Positions 9,362 to 20,886 of a stretch of DNA of 64,000 bases are shown in pieces. The notes beneath the pieces were generated by a model. The model was not told the DNA's origin, did no database searches, and was given only the letters and a program-made list of their open reading frames with translations. This stretch comes from Mangrovicoccus ximenensis. GTDB taxonomy: Bacteria > Pseudomonadota > Alphaproteobacteria > Rhodobacterales > Rhodobacteraceae. The stretch is taken from assembly GCF_003056725.1 (NCBI RefSeq), contig NZ_QBKZ01000015.1, forward strand, positions 370,607-434,606, given 5' to 3'. Position 1 is the stretch's first letter. Every line of letters starts with the position of its first letter. Made by a program: the position numbers and the translations under genes.

Positions 9362-9589
9362 TCACTTGCCGAATTCGGCCGCGGCCTTGGCGGCCTTCAT
9401 GTAGGCCTGCGTCTTGAGGAAGAATTCCTCGGCCGAGGCGCGCTGGATCGACAGGATGGCCACGCGCTCCGATTCGCGCCGCATCTGCGTCGCCGCCTCG
9501 TTGTTCGCCGCCTTCTCGGCGCGGAACTGCTGTGCCGTCATCAAGGCCTTCGCAAGGGCGAAGGAACTGGTGTCGGAATTGATTTTCAC
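9362..9589 (-). CDS. Small conserved helical protein of unknown function
   Basis: A 75-residue, lysine/alanine/glutamate-rich protein with no cysteine and no signal peptide, predicted almost wholly helical (FALAKALMTAQQFRAEKAAN, then EEFFLKTQAYMKAAKAAAEF). I chose the GTG at 9589 because a GGGGGAGACA site lies just upstream; the frame is also open beyond it. Size and composition recall small phasin-like or secretion-cargo-like proteins, but I cannot name a family. It stands alone, convergent with the ETF-QO remnant and divergent from grxB. Codon choice is like the neighbours'. Confidence 0.6.
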   Translation of the reverse strand: MKINSDTSSFALAKALMTAQQFRAEKAANNEAATQMRRESERVAILSIQRASAEEFFLKTQAYMKAAKAAAEFGK

Positions 9590-9816
9590 CGGTCTGTCTC
9601 CCCCGTTGCCCGAGTCGCGCCTCGCCGGCAAAGTAGCGCAAATTTAAATCGTCGTGTCGCCAAGTTGCTGATAATTTTAGGCAACTTGTCAGTACTTGCG
9701 CCCGGCACGGTCGCGGCTTGCGGAACCGCGACGGGGCGGGTTGCGTTCTGGCGCTGGACAGGCCAGCTTCGCGGCCGGAATCCGGTAACAGCCGGCGCAA
9801 GCCGGGGAGCGTAACG

Positions 9817-10461
9817 ATGAAACTCTACCAATATGACCATTGCCCGTTCTGCGTCCGCGCCGACATGGTGGCGAGCTGGCGCAACGTGCCGCATGAAAAG
9901 GTCTATCTGCTCAATGACGACGAGCGGGCGCATTACGACTTGATCGGCGCCAAGATGGTCCCGATCCTGCAATTCGAAGATGGCAAGGCGATGGGCGAAA
10001 GCCTTGATATCGTGGCGGAACTCGATGGCGTCGACACCGGTGCGCCGCAGCTCGATCCTTGGGACGAGGTGGCGCCGCAGGTCGAGGCGCTGTCTTCGGT
10101 GAACCGCGCGATGAACTGCCTGCTGTTCCCGCGCAGCGTGAAGATCGGCCTGCCCGAATTCGCCACGCCATCGGCGGTCGACTACTATACCGAACGCAAG
10201 TCCGGCGCGATCGGCATCAGCTTCGGCGAAGCGCTGGAGGAAACCGCGGCGCACAAGGCCGAGGTCGAGGCCGCGCTGGCGGCGATGCCCGAGATGGGGC
10301 TTCCCGGCGACCGGCTGCGCATGGGCGACGTGCTGGTCTACCCGGTGCTGCGCAATCTCACCATGGTCAAGGATCTGGCATTTCCGGACTGGGTGCGGAG
10401 CTATGTCGACCATGTGACGGCGCTTTGCGGCACCCATTCCTATGACGATCGCGCGATCTGA
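9817..10461 (+). CDS. grxB: Glutaredoxin 2
   Basis: Cytoplasmic thiol-disulfide oxidoreductase of the GrxB type, which combines a thioredoxin-like N-terminal domain with a GST-like helical C-terminal domain. The active site CPFC is at residues 9-12. VPILQFEDGKAMGESLDIVAEL gives the cis-Pro loop and glutathione-binding segment. The 214-residue length is normal for GrxB. The ATG at 9817 follows a GGGGAGCG site. The gene appears intact and monocistronic. GrxB reduces glutathione-mixed disulfides; its specific partners here are unknown. Confidence 0.92.
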   Translation: MKLYQYDHCPFCVRADMVASWRNVPHEKVYLLNDDERAHYDLIGAKMVPILQFEDGKAMGESLDIVAELDGVDTGAPQLDPWDEVAPQVEALSSVNRAMNCLLFPRSVKIGLPEFATPSAVDYYTERKSGAIGISFGEALEETAAHKAEVEAALAAMPEMGLPGDRLRMGDVLVYPVLRNLTMVKDLAFPDWVRSYVDHVTALCGTHSYDDRAI

Positions 10462-10555
10462 TCCTGCTCCGGCCCGGGGCCCGGCTGCGCGGATGGACAC
10501 GCGGGGCGGCGGGCTCTAGGGTCGGACCAACACGTCCAGACGGAGACATTCACTG

Positions 10556-11125
10556 GTGTTCCGAAACAAATCCCGCCTCCTCGCCGCCGCCCTCTGTCTC
10601 GGGCTGGCGCCTGCCGCCTCGATGGGCGGAAATGCCGGAACCTATCTGGCGGGGCGGGTGGCCGGCATGGAAGCCGACCATGCCCGCGCGGCCGAATACT
10701 TCACCCGCGCGCTGGCGCTGGACGCGCAGAATCCGGCGCTGATGGAGCTGGCGCTGACCGCGCAGGTCAACCTGGGCAATTTCGACAGCGCCACCTCGAT
10801 CATGCGCCGGATGCAGGGCGCCGGCCTCCAGGCCAGCCTGATGGACATCGTCCAGTTGACCGACTGGATGGAGGAAGGCGACTACGCGGCGCTGCGCGAT
10901 GCGCTGAAGGCCGATTTCACGCTGGGCGATCTGCTCGACGGCTTCCTCGACCAGCTGGTCCTGGGCTGGGCCGAGCTGGGCGCGGGCGATGCCGAGGCGT
11001 CGATGGCGGTGTTCGACGCCGCCGCCCAGGCGCCGATGCTGCGCGGCGTCGTGCTCTATCACAAGGCGCTGGCGCTGGCGGTGTCGGGCGATTACGCCGG
11101 CGCCGAGGCGCTGCTCTCGGGCGAG
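10556..11125 (+). pseudogene. Exported TPR-repeat protein, N-terminal part
   Basis: The GTG at 10556 starts a signal-peptide-like sequence (RLLAAALCLGLAPAASMGG) followed by tetratricopeptide repeats (HARAAEYFTRALALDAQNPALMEL, then EASMAVFDAAAQAP and VVLYHKALALAVSGDYAGAEALL). About 190 codons remain; homologous rhodobacterial periplasmic TPR proteins are around three times longer. At about 11125 the sequence switches to the antisense of a hydroxyacid dehydrogenase gene, so the two gene heads face each other across one junction. Function is not known for the family. Confidence 0.7.
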
Positions 11126-11443
11126 AGCGATCAGCTCCGAGGTGGTGGTCTTGCGCGAGCGCGTGCCGCAGACCTCGATGCCGCGGGCCCGCGCGGCGGC
11201 GACGTCGATCGACAGGTTGCGCGGCCCGGTGGTCACGATCAGCCGCAGCTCCGGCAGCGCGTCGATCAGCGCGGCGGGAAAGGGCGTGCGTTCGCGCATC
11301 AGGCAGACCACCTCGAACCGGCGCAGCGCATCTGCCGGATCGGCAAGCGGTTCGCGGAAGAAGGTCACCTCCGCACCGAGCTGTGCCCAATCGGCCATGC
11401 CCCCGGCCACGCCCGCGTAATCGTCCAGTACCGCGATCTTCAT
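11123..11443 (-). pseudogene. D-2-hydroxyacid dehydrogenase family protein, N-terminal fragment
   Basis: From the ATG at 11443 about 107 codons give the substrate-binding half of an NAD-dependent 2-hydroxyacid dehydrogenase: MKIAVLDDYAGVA, RFEVVCLMRERTPFP, LPELRLIVTTGPRNLSID, then RGIEVCGT and TTSELIAL. The Rossmann NAD domain (GxGxxG) and catalytic His are absent, because the frame meets the TPR fragment. The oxidised substrate cannot be told from this half. It is clearly inactive as an enzyme. Confidence 0.8.
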
Positions 11444-11717
11444 CCCCGCCCTCCTGGCTGCACAGATCCCCGGCAGGTCTATCAGCTTCCCCCTCCGGGC
11501 AGAACCGGCCTTTCCCGCCAAGCGCGGAGGACTGCGCAAGGAAACCCTGAAACAAAGCATTAGCTTGAATGACTTGGTTCGCCGCGATGTTGGAAACGCG
11601 GCCAAAGGCCAGGAGACGGCGACAGCAAGACAGCCCCCCCGGCGCGCTGGCGGGCGCGGCCGGGGCAGACAGCTTGGCATTGCTGCCTTTCGGTGCCAGC
11701 GGCGGCAGGGGCGCGCG

Positions 11718-12087
11718 ATGAAAGCGGCTTCCGTGACCCGGTTCGACTGCTCAAGGCGAGCGACATGCTCCGAACTGCCGACGCTCTCCAAGGTCGTCGC
11801 CACGGCGCTGGTCATGCAGTTTGCCGACACCAAGACCGGCAAGCTCTGCCCGGCTGTCAGCATCATTGCCGAGTTCGCCGGCGCGCCGCTCTCGGCCGTG
11901 AAACGCGCTCGAGGCGCTGGCGGACAGCAACTGGCCGGGGCGCTCCGCGGAACGCAGGCGGGGCAACCTGACCCGCTGCACGTTGCGCGTGCCGGGCAAG
12001 GTCGTGCCGTCCCGCAACTCCCAATCCGCCCGCAGGCAGGCGGACGGAAAAGGGTCCGCGACCGAACTTTCGTCCCCTGAGGCATAG
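11718..12087 (+). pseudogene. Phage-type helix-turn-helix protein, frameshifted
   Basis: The frame from ATG 11718 encodes TLSKVVATALVMQFADTKTG followed by a helix-turn-helix stretch (AVSIIAEFAGAPLSAVKRA). At about 11907 two bases appear lost from a GCGC run. The other frame then continues sensibly with LEALADSNW, RRGNLTRCTLRVPGK and a stop at 12087. Proteins with this order commonly sit beside phage terminase genes, as here. The pseudogene call rests on the frame switch; sequencing error is possible. Confidence 0.5.
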
Positions 12088-12317
12088 GCCGAAAAGGGTC
12101 CGGCACTGATCGAAAAAGATGTCGAACCCGGCCCTTCCCGTACAGTACCAAGACCGAAAAGCGCGGCCTGCAGCCTGTCCATGCCTTCGCGCCGATCCAT
12201 GGCAGCGGCGATGCCGAAGCTTGGGACATGCCCTGGACGTTGCCGCCCAGCAACTGCGCCGCAATCCGCGGGATGATCGTCCGCCGCTGCGCCTCTCTGC
12301 CCTGGGAGGCGCCGGGC

Positions 12318-13455
12318 CTGTCTCGGGTCGAGCGGGTGATCGCCTTCCCGGAGGATCTGCCGATCACCCAGGGCTCGCTGGCAGCGGGACGTCCTGGAGG
12401 CGGTCCATGCCGGGAATGCCGACGGCCGCCGTCCGGTGCGCACGGCGGTGCTCTCGATGGCGCGGAAGAACGGCAAGACGCAGCTCGTCGCCGGTCTCGC
12501 CCTCTGCCACCTGATGGGGCCGGAGGCCGAGCCGCGCGGCGAGGTCCATGCCGCGGCCAACGACAAGGCACAGTCGGGCAAGACCTTCGCCGAGATGGTG
12601 GCGATCCTGGAAGAGCATCCGGAGCTGGAGGCGCGTGCGAACGTGGTGCGCTTCTCCAAGCGGATCGAGGTGATGAGCGGCCAGGGCCGCGGCTCTGTCT
12701 TCGCGGCGCTCTCGGCGGATGCCTGGACCAAGCAGGGGCTCTCGCCGTCCTTCACCGTCTATTACGAGCTGGGGACGGCGCCCAAGCGCGATCTCTGCGA
12801 GGCGCTGGACACGGCCATGGGCGCGCGGGACAACCCGCTGCTGGTCGTGATCTCGACCCAGGCGGCCAGCGATCACGCGGACATGTCCGAGCTGATCGAC
12901 TGCGGCCAGAAGGTGGCCGCGGGCGAGGTTTCGGGTCCGAGCTTCCACCTGACCTTCTGCGGCGCCGGGGCGGATGACGACCCCTGGGCGGAGGAAACCT
13001 GGCGCAAGGCGAACCCGGCGCTCGGCGACTTCCGCAGCCTGGAGGACGTGGCGCGGCAGGCGGCCCAGGCGCAGCGGATGCCCGCGGCCGAGCAGGGCTT
13101 CCGCAACCTGATCCTGAACCAGCGGGTGGATGCGCATGTGCGCTTCCTCGCCAAGGCCGAATGGGACCGCAACGCGGCGCCGGTGGACTTCGCCGCCCTC
13201 GCCGGGCGCAAGGCCTGGGGCGGGCTCGACCTGTCGCAGTCGCGCGACCTGACCGCCTTCGTGTTGGTCTTCCCGCGCGAGGACGGGCGGCTCGACGTGC
13301 TGCCACGCTTCTTCCTGCCCGAGCAGGGCATCGCCGAGAAGGCCGAGGCCGACCGGGTGCCCTACGGCCTCTGGGCGCGGCAGGGCGTCCTGACGCTGAT
13401 CCCCGGCGCGGGGATCGGCCCCTCTGCGGTGGCGGAAGCAGTGGCCGAGGAGCAT
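12318..13455 (+). pseudogene. Phage terminase large subunit, deleted and interrupted
   Basis: Packaging ATPase/nuclease of a prophage. The beginning (SRVERVIAFPEDLPITQGSLA) is in one frame. The rest starts at WQRDVLEAVHAGN (about 12377) in another, with the intervening segment lost. Then come the P-loop region LSMARKNGKTQ, VHAAANDKAQSGKTFAEM and SFTVYYELG, and in the nuclease half AWGGLDLSQSRDLTAFVL. The frame stays open to about 13455, where a left IS110-type end begins, so the C-terminal part is missing. No portal or capsid genes follow; they must have been lost or lie elsewhere. Confidence 0.8.
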
Positions 13456-13935
13456 TGTTTCAAAACTCGCCAGCTGCCGGGATTCACGGCGTGGGTCGCT
13501 CGGATCGATGGCCTTGCATGACGAAGCCAGAGCGGCCTGCCCCGATCGGGTGGTCCGGTTTCGAGCTTGGCCGCCATGATCGCAGAGCAAGCGACTGGGT
13601 CGGCGTCTCTGCCGCGGCATTCTCGGTTCGAAGGTTGCGCCGCGTGGTCCCGTGCCGAGCTTCGGGAATGGGGGAGAGACCGGATGCAGCATGGCATCTT
13701 CATCGGGCTGGATGACCGCAAGGCGGCGATCTGCGTGGCCGCTGCAGCGGGGCGGTGGAGCCCGCCGCCGGGATGCGATCCCGCACCGGCCCGACCATGT
13801 CCGCAAGCTGGCCGGGAAACCGGGCGGCGGCGGCAGGTGTCTGCGGTCCTGCCATCGAGCGGGTCACCGCGGCGATGGCCTGCACCGGAAACGGACCGGC
13901 CCCGGCCATTATGGCATCGTTGCCGTGCCCCCGTC
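13456..13935 (+). mobile_element. IS110-family element, left part with transposase start
   Basis: From about 13684 the frame gives MQHGIFIGLDDRKAAICVA, the start of IS110-type (DEDD) transposases. In the adjoining frame it continues as AIPHRPDHVRKLAGKPGGGG, GDGLHRKRTGPGHYG and IVAVPPS, matching the expected collinear sequence. The 13456-13683 stretch upstream is non-coding, as is usual for the long left end of these elements. The catalytic C-terminal serine domain and the right end are absent, and the fragment ends at a response-regulator gene. It interrupts the terminase gene. Inactive remnant. Confidence 0.7.
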
Positions 13936-14296
13936 CGCTCTCTCTCCGCCCGAGCATCCGGCAGCGCGCCGCCAGCTCGCGCAGGTCGAACGGCTTGACC
14001 ATGAAGTCGTCCGCCCCGGCATCGAGCCCGGTCACGCGGTCCTCGATCCGGCTGCGCGCGGTCAGGATCAGCACCGGGGTCTCGTCGCCGCGCAGGCGCA
14101 GCTCGGAGAGCACGTCGAAGCCGCTGCGGCCGGGAAGGTTGACGTCCAGGATCACGAGGTCGAACTGCGAATGCCGCAGCAGCCGCTCGGCCGCCGCGCC
14201 GTCGGCCTCGAGATCCACGGCGTGACCTTCGGCGCGCAGGCGTTGCGTGATGGTGGCGGCCAGCTCCGCGTGGTCTTCGACAAGCAGGATGCGCAT
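13936..14296 (-). pseudogene. OmpR-type response regulator, receiver domain only
   Basis: From ATG 14296 the receiver domain is complete: acidic pair VEDH, phospho-acceptor Asp in LVILDVNLPG (about residue 52), Thr in ILTAR and Lys in FMVKPFDLREL. The DNA-binding winged helix that should follow is cut off at the IS110 remnant, right after the linker ARCRMLGRR. No sensor kinase is adjacent. A lone receiver could still be phosphorylated, but the loss of the output domain at an IS boundary indicates a broken gene. Confidence 0.8.
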
Positions 14297-14743
14297 GCGG
14301 CGTCCTTGCCGCAGCCGCGGGGAAACGGCAAGGATATCCGTGGCGGCGCGGGCGCTTGCCGTCATGGAAGCCCGGCCGCCGCCTGCCGGCGGAGGGGCTG
14401 GGAGAGGGGCTCCGGCGGCTGCGCCATCGCAGGAGCGGGCTTGCCCTGCGAAAACCGGACCGGGAGATGCCGTGCCCGGAGTGACCGTCCGGTCCCGGCG
14501 GTCACATGCCGTGGTGCGGGATGCGCCTTCGTCCGGGATTTCGCCGGGCATCCCGCAAGGCGGCCGGACGGGCATGCTTGCAGCGCCCGACATCCCGCGG
14601 GATCAGACGGCTGCCTGCCTGGCGGATGGCAGCGCAGCTTGCATGGCGTCTGCCCGGGGAGCGGCCTGCCCGGAGGCGATTGCCGGATGGCCTGCCGCGC
14701 CGCCGGAGGATGCCGGATGGACCGGCATGGCGGCCGGGCGGCT
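14297..14743. other. GC-rich stretch without a recognisable gene
   Basis: Between the response-regulator start and the conserved part of the PPIase remnant no frame has recognisable domains. The minus-strand frame from the PPIase runs on to a stop at 14603 but loses family resemblance after about 14744. The response-regulator promoter should lie here; no boxes were identifiable. Confidence 0.4.
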
Positions 14744-14998
14744 GGCCTCGCGCACCAACGCCTCCTCCTCGGCCCAGTCCCGCATCAGCCCGTCCAGCTC
14801 CGCCGCATCCGGCGGGCGGCCCCAGACCGAGGCGAACTGCGCGGCAAGCTGCCCGGCCGCCTCCGGCGACAGCGTGATTGCATCGGCGCGCTGCGCCCCG
14901 TCCGCAGCAGGGTTCAGCGCGGAATGGAGCGCGAAGACGAGCCCGCCGATCGCGAAGAAATGCAGCAACGGCGAGGAAATCAGTCGGCGCAGCATCAT
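14744..14998 (-). pseudogene. Membrane-anchored peptidyl-prolyl isomerase (PpiC/SurA-like), N-terminal fragment
   Basis: The ATG at 14998 begins RRLISSPLLHFFAIGGLVFALH, a single N-terminal membrane anchor typical of periplasmic parvulin-type foldases. It is followed by ITLSPEAAGQLAAQFASVWGRPP and ELDGLMRDWAEEEALVREA, a conserved N-terminal chaperone segment. The parvulin catalytic domain is missing, and the frame drifts into anonymous sequence. The resemblance is to the short rhodobacterial peptidylprolyl isomerases rather than to full SurA. Moderate confidence. Confidence 0.6.
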
Positions 14999-15085
14999 CC
15001 CGGGTCCTCCTCCGGGCCGCCTGCCTGGGGAATCGCGGCCCTTTCCAGAGCTATAGCAGGCTCCGGGCGCCGCGGTCTTCCCCGC

Positions 15086-15484
15086 TCAGCCCCCGGGCAC
15101 GGTCTTTGCCGCCCAGGCGGCCACCGCCGCCGCAGCATCCTGCAGGTGGTCCGCCTGGCTCCTGCCGGTGATCCGCTTGCGCGGCTTCAGGTCGTGATCG
15201 CCGTCCTCGAGCCAGTGCAGCGAAACCTGCGGCGACAGCGCATAGCCTGCGACCTCCTCCCGGGTGCCGAACGGGTCGCGCGTGCCCTGGCAGATCAACG
15301 CCGGAACAGAGAGCGCCGCGAGATGCGCGGTGCGCAGCCGTTCGGGCTTGCCGGACGGATGGAACGGATAGCCGAGGCACAGCAGCCCCGCCGCGCGCCC
15401 GGCGCGGCAGAACTCCTCCGCCACGAGGCTGGCCACCCGCCCGCCCATCGACTTGCCGCCGATGACCAGCGGGCCTGGCGCCGC
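15086..15484 (-). pseudogene. KANL3/Tex30-type alpha/beta hydrolase, C-terminal part of a chimeric ORF
   Basis: The last 130 or so codons of this open frame are the core of a small alpha/beta hydrolase: nucleophile elbow GGKSMGGR, then CLGYPFHPSGKPERLRT, the acid loop CQGTRDPFGT and the histidine motif DGDHDLKPRK. The N-terminal beta strands that precede the nucleophile are missing. They are replaced, in frame, by the head of a squalene/phytoene-synthase-like protein. All catalytic residues remain, but the fold would be incomplete, so activity is doubtful. Confidence 0.72.
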
Positions 15485-15651
15485 CAAGTGGCCGATGGCG
15501 GGCTCGCTGCTGACCCAGGGCGCGCGCGCGATCTCGATATTCGCCGCATAGACCGGCATGAGCCGTGCCCGCACGGCGGCGGGCTGGCCCTTGAGCGACA
15601 GCCAGCGGTCGGGATCGCCCCGCCGCACGAGGTCGGCGCAGGCGTCGAGGC

Positions 15652-15655
<4 letters not shown>
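15485..15655 (-). pseudogene. Squalene/phytoene synthase-like protein, N-terminal fragment
   Basis: The 57 N-terminal codons of the chimeric frame (ACADLVRRGDPDRWLS, ARLMPVYAANIEIARAPWVSSEP) match the start of rhodobacterial squalene/phytoene-synthase-family proteins. The DxxxD prenyl-diphosphate motifs are absent. The ATG at 15655 overlaps the cimA stop as ATGA, so this gene was once translationally coupled to cimA. Its remainder was replaced by a hydrolase tail. Confidence 0.6.
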
Positions 15656-17303
<1,648 letters not shown>

Positions 17304-17304
<1 letters not shown>

Positions 17305-18695
17305 CACAGCGCCTCCAGCTTCGCCGCGTCGAATTCGGGTTTCGGGGCAAGTTCCACCCCGGCCTTGGACATGCGGACCTCGACGCCCGCCGCCAGCAGC
17401 ATGGATTTCAGCGCATCGACCTTGCCGAAATCCTTGGTCTCCATCGCCTGCGCCCGTGCAGTCGCCAGCGCATCGGCATAGCTGCTCAGGTCGATATCGG
17501 CGGCCTTCGCCCAGTCGCCGAGTTCCGCGGTCAGGAGCCCCAGCATCGCCGCGGAAGCCTTGAGCGTTGCGGCATCTCCGGCGGCCGCCAGCTTGTGCAA
17601 TTCGGCAATCGCCCCGGCGGTGTTGATGTCGTCCGAAAGCGCCGCGATCACCGCAGGCGACGCCTCGCCGGGCGCGACGCCATCGGTCAGCGCGCGCCAT
17701 TTGCGCAGCGTCTTCTCGGCCTCCTCGCGCTTGGCTTCGGTCCAGTCCATCGGCTTGCGGTAATGCGTGCCGAGGAAGACCATGCGGATCACCTCGCCCG
17801 GGATGCCCTGGTCGAGAAGATCGCGCACGGTGAAGAAGTTGCCCAGGGATTTGGACATCTTCTTGCCCTCGACCTGCAGCATCTCGTTATGCAGCCAGAC
17901 CTTGGCGAAGCCGGAGCCGGGATGCGCGCAGCAGCTCTGGGCGATCTCGTTCTCGTGATGCGGGAACATCAGGTCGTTGCCGCCGCCATGGATGTCGAAG
18001 CTCGGGCCCAGCAGGTCGTGCGACATGGCCGAGCATTCGATATGCCAGCCCGGACGGCCGCGGCCCCAGGGGCTGTCCCAGCCCGGCAGGTCGTCGGTCG
18101 AGGGCTTCCACAGCACGAAATCCATCGGGTTGCGCTTGTAGGGCGCGACCTCGACGCGGGCGCCGGCGATCATGTCCTCGACCGAGCGGCCCGAGAGCTG
18201 GCCGTACTCCTGGTAGCTTTCAACCGCGAAAAGCACATGCCCCTCGGCGGCATAGGCATGGCCGCGGGCGATCAGGTCCTCGCACATGGCGATCATCTGG
18301 GCGATGTACTGGGTCGCGCGCGGCTCGTGATCCGGGCGGGCGGCGCCGAGCGCGTCCATGTCGGCATGGTACCAGCCGATGGTTTCCTCGGTGCGCTCGC
18401 GGATCAGGTCCTCGAGCGTCCCAGGCGCACCGGCTTCCTTGCGCTGAAGCGCGGTGGCGTTGATCTTGTCGTCGACGTCGGTGAAGTTCCGGACATAGGT
18501 GACATGGCCGGGCCCGTACACATGGCGCAGCAGGCGCACCAGCACGTCGAAGACCACGACGGGGCGCGCATTGCCCAGATGGGCGCGGTCATAGACGGTC
18601 GGGCCACAGAGATAGAGGCGCACGTTCGACGGGTCGATCGGCTCGAAAATCTCGAGCTTGCGGGTGCGGGTGTTGGTCAGGCGGATCTCTGCCAT
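17304..18695 (-). CDS. cysS: Cysteinyl-tRNA synthetase
   Basis: Class I aminoacyl-tRNA synthetase charging tRNA-Cys. The 463-residue protein contains [18 protein letters not shown], with the zinc-ligand Cys and the HIGH-type HLGN. It also has [10 protein letters not shown] and HHENEIAQS for the remaining zinc ligands and KKMSKSLGN as the KMSKS loop. Length and motif order are normal and the gene is intact. It overlaps cimA by one base downstream, so the pair is co-transcribed. The ATG at 18695 is the conserved start. Confidence 0.97.
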
Positions 18696-18750
18696 CGCGG
18701 CCTCCGTTGCGATCTGGCGTGGGTCCGCTCCCCTATACCGGATCAGCCGC

Positions 18751-18783
18751 GATGAAAAGCGAAAGGGCCGCCGATGGCGGCCC
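18751..18783 (-). terminator. Terminator after the DUF924 gene
   Basis: Read on the minus strand, GGGCCGCC-ATC-GGCGGCCC (18765-18783) forms a strong hairpin followed by TTTCGCTTTT. It lies just downstream of the DUF924 stop and upstream of the cysS start, separating the two units. Confidence 0.75.
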
Positions 18784-18805
18784 CGGAACCGCCATGCGGC
18801 GCGGC

Positions 18806-19384
18806 TCAGGCGGCGATGCGCATGCCCTGCACGACGCTGCGGTAGCCGCCCTCCTCGAGGAAGCGCGCCTCCTCGCCGGTGGTCGGGCGGCCGAGATCGT
18901 CATTGCGGTAGGGGAAGCGGCCGAAGCGGCGGATCACCTCGCGATGCGCGCGGGCATGCAGCAGGTTGTCGGCGCCGCTTTCCGGCATCCGCTCCTTCAT
19001 CAGGCGGATGCAGCGCTCCTGGTCCATCAGGCATTCCGAATGCATCAGCGGCAGGTAGAAGAACTGCCGCTCGGGCTCGGGGAGGCGCATGTCCCAGCCC
19101 GCCTCGATCGCCTTCTTGGCAAGGCTGCGCGCCAGCGTGTCGGTGGCGAAGGCGCGGCCATCGCCGCGGAACATGTTGCGCGGGAACTGGTCGAGCAGGA
19201 TCAGCAGCGCCAGCATGCCGCGCGGCGTGGCGCACCAGCCCAGATGCCCCTCGGCCTGCGCCGCCTCCCAGGTGGCGCCGAAGCGCGCGCGGATCTCCGC
19301 GTCCAGCTCGGCGCCGCCCATGTACCATCCCTTCGGACCGACCTCGCCGATCCAGAACTCCAGCACGTCCTCGTAACCCGTCAT
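18806..19384 (-). CDS. DUF924 family protein
   Basis: A 192-residue soluble protein of the DUF924 family, which has a helical TPR-like fold and no assigned biochemical role. Diagnostic segments are [55 protein letters not shown] and [19 protein letters not shown] chose the ATG at 19384 because it fits the family start. It is a single-gene unit with its own terminator. Intact. Confidence 0.88.
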   Translation of the reverse strand: MTGYEDVLEFWIGEVGPKGWYMGGAELDAEIRARFGATWEAAQAEGHLGWCATPRGMLALLILLDQFPRNMFRGDGRAFATDTLARSLAKKAIEAGWDMRLPEPERQFFYLPLMHSECLMDQERCIRLMKERMPESGADNLLHARAHREVIRRFGRFPYRNDDLGRPTTGEEARFLEEGGYRSVVQGMRIAA

Positions 19385-19490
19385 GTGTCTCTCCCCGCTG
19401 CGACGGCGTTCCCTCAACACCTTTACAAAGTGTGTGTCAATTGAGCGAAAAACCGAAGCAACGATGGGGCGGGTGGTTAATCCCGGGCGG

Positions 19491-20759
19491 TCATGCCGCG
19501 TGCTCCTCGTCTTCGGGCTCCTGCTCTTCTTCCGAGTCAATATAGGACTCGGTGACGGCCTCCATCGTGACCATCGACGCAGTCGGCAGGATCGGCGCAT
19601 ATTCGCCCGTCTCGCCTTCGCTGGCCGCCGGACGGCGGGTCATCCGATAGCCGGTATAAAGCGCGAGCACCGCGAAAAGCCCCAGAAGGAAAAGGAAAAA
19701 TCCGTTCGGCCCGATCGAGCCCATGGCAAAGCCGGTGATCACCGGACCGATCACGGCGGCGAAACCATTCAGAAACAGAAGCTGTCCCGAGGCCGAGGCC
19801 ATGTCATCCGCCTCGAGGAAATCGGCCGTGTGCGCGACGAGCAGGCCATAGAGCGGATTGGCCACGCCGCCGATCACCGCGCCGACCACCAGCAGGACCG
19901 GGAAGCTCAGCGAGAAGAACGGCACCACCGCGCCGACCGCGCCCACGGCGGCGGTGGCAAGGATCAGCAGGCGCCGGTCGGTCCGGTCCGAAAGCCAGCC
20001 GATCGGGAACTGGCAGACCAGGCCGCCGACATAGATCGCCGCGATGAAGAGCGAGATCTCCGACACGCTCAGCCCGGCCCGCGCGCCGAAGACCGAGGCC
20101 ATGCCGAAGGTCGAGGAATAGACCCCGCCCATCAGCATGATGCCGACGCAGCCGAGCGGCGAGACCTTGAAGAGCTGGGCGATGCCCATCCGCTTGGTCG
20201 AGGCGAAGGTCGGCGTCGGCGTCACCGACAGCAGGATCGGCGCGAAGCTGACCGAAACCAGCACCGAGACCACGACGAAGAGCACGTATTGCGACGGATC
20301 GCCCAGCATCGGCAGCGCCTGCGCCGCGACCACGCCCGAGGTCTGCACGATCATGTAGAGCGAGAGGGTCTGGCCGCGCAGGTTGTTCGGCGCGGAGGAA
20401 TTCAGCCAGCTTTCGGCCGTCACGTAGACGCCGCACATGCAGAAGCCGAAAGCGACGCGCAGCGCGATCCAGACCCAGGGATCGGTGACCGTCGGATAGA
20501 GGATCAGGATCGCCGAGATGAAGGAGGCCAGCGCCGCGAAGACCCGGATATGCCCGACCCGGCGGATCATCTCGGGCGCCAGCTGCGAGCCGCCGAGGAA
20601 GCCCGCGAAATAGGCCGACATGACCAGCGACAGGTGGAAGGTCGAAAAGCCTTCGAGGTTGCCGCGGATGCCCAGCAGCGTGCCTTGCGAGCCGTTGCCG
20701 ACCATCAGCAGGAAGATGCCGAGAAAGAGCGGCCAGGACATAAGGAAGGCGCGGGACAT
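19491..20759 (-). CDS. Major facilitator superfamily transporter
   Basis: A 422-residue inner-membrane protein with about twelve hydrophobic segments: LFLGIFLLMVGNGSQGTLLG first, FGFCMCGVYVTAESWLN in the N half, LCMY-like turns such as VYVGGLVCQFPIGWLSDRTDRR between halves. It ends in an acidic tail (SEEEQEPEDEEHAA). The AESWL motif is shared with YcaD-type MFS members. The start at 20759 is chosen over one 27 bases upstream because GGAGAGAG precedes it at good spacing. The substrate is unknown. Confidence 0.85.
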   Translation of the reverse strand: MSRAFLMSWPLFLGIFLLMVGNGSQGTLLGIRGNLEGFSTFHLSLVMSAYFAGFLGGSQLAPEMIRRVGHIRVFAALASFISAILILYPTVTDPWVWIALRVAFGFCMCGVYVTAESWLNSSAPNNLRGQTLSLYMIVQTSGVVAAQALPMLGDPSQYVLFVVVSVLVSVSFAPILLSVTPTPTFASTKRMGIAQLFKVSPLGCVGIMLMGGVYSSTFGMASVFGARAGLSVSEISLFIAAIYVGGLVCQFPIGWLSDRTDRRLLILATAAVGAVGAVVPFFSLSFPVLLVVGAVIGGVANPLYGLLVAHTADFLEADDMASASGQLLFLNGFAAVIGPVITGFAMGSIGPNGFFLFLLGLFAVLALYTGYRMTRRPAASEGETGEYAPILPTASMVTMEAVTESYIDSEEEQEPEDEEHAA

Positions 20760-20886
20760 GGAACGACTCTCTCCGGTTTGGGTCACGCCACAGGCCTACC
20801 GGTGCGGCGTGACGGTAGGCCATGCCAAATCGACAGGGCCAACGCATTTTTTGCAGGGCGGCGGCTCCCCGCCTACCCTGCCATGG

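Noticed and set aside
12364-13806. A 480-codon minus-strand frame across the terminase region
   Set aside because: It is antisense to the terminase and to the IS110 left end. No domain is visible, and the plus strand carries the recognisable motifs.
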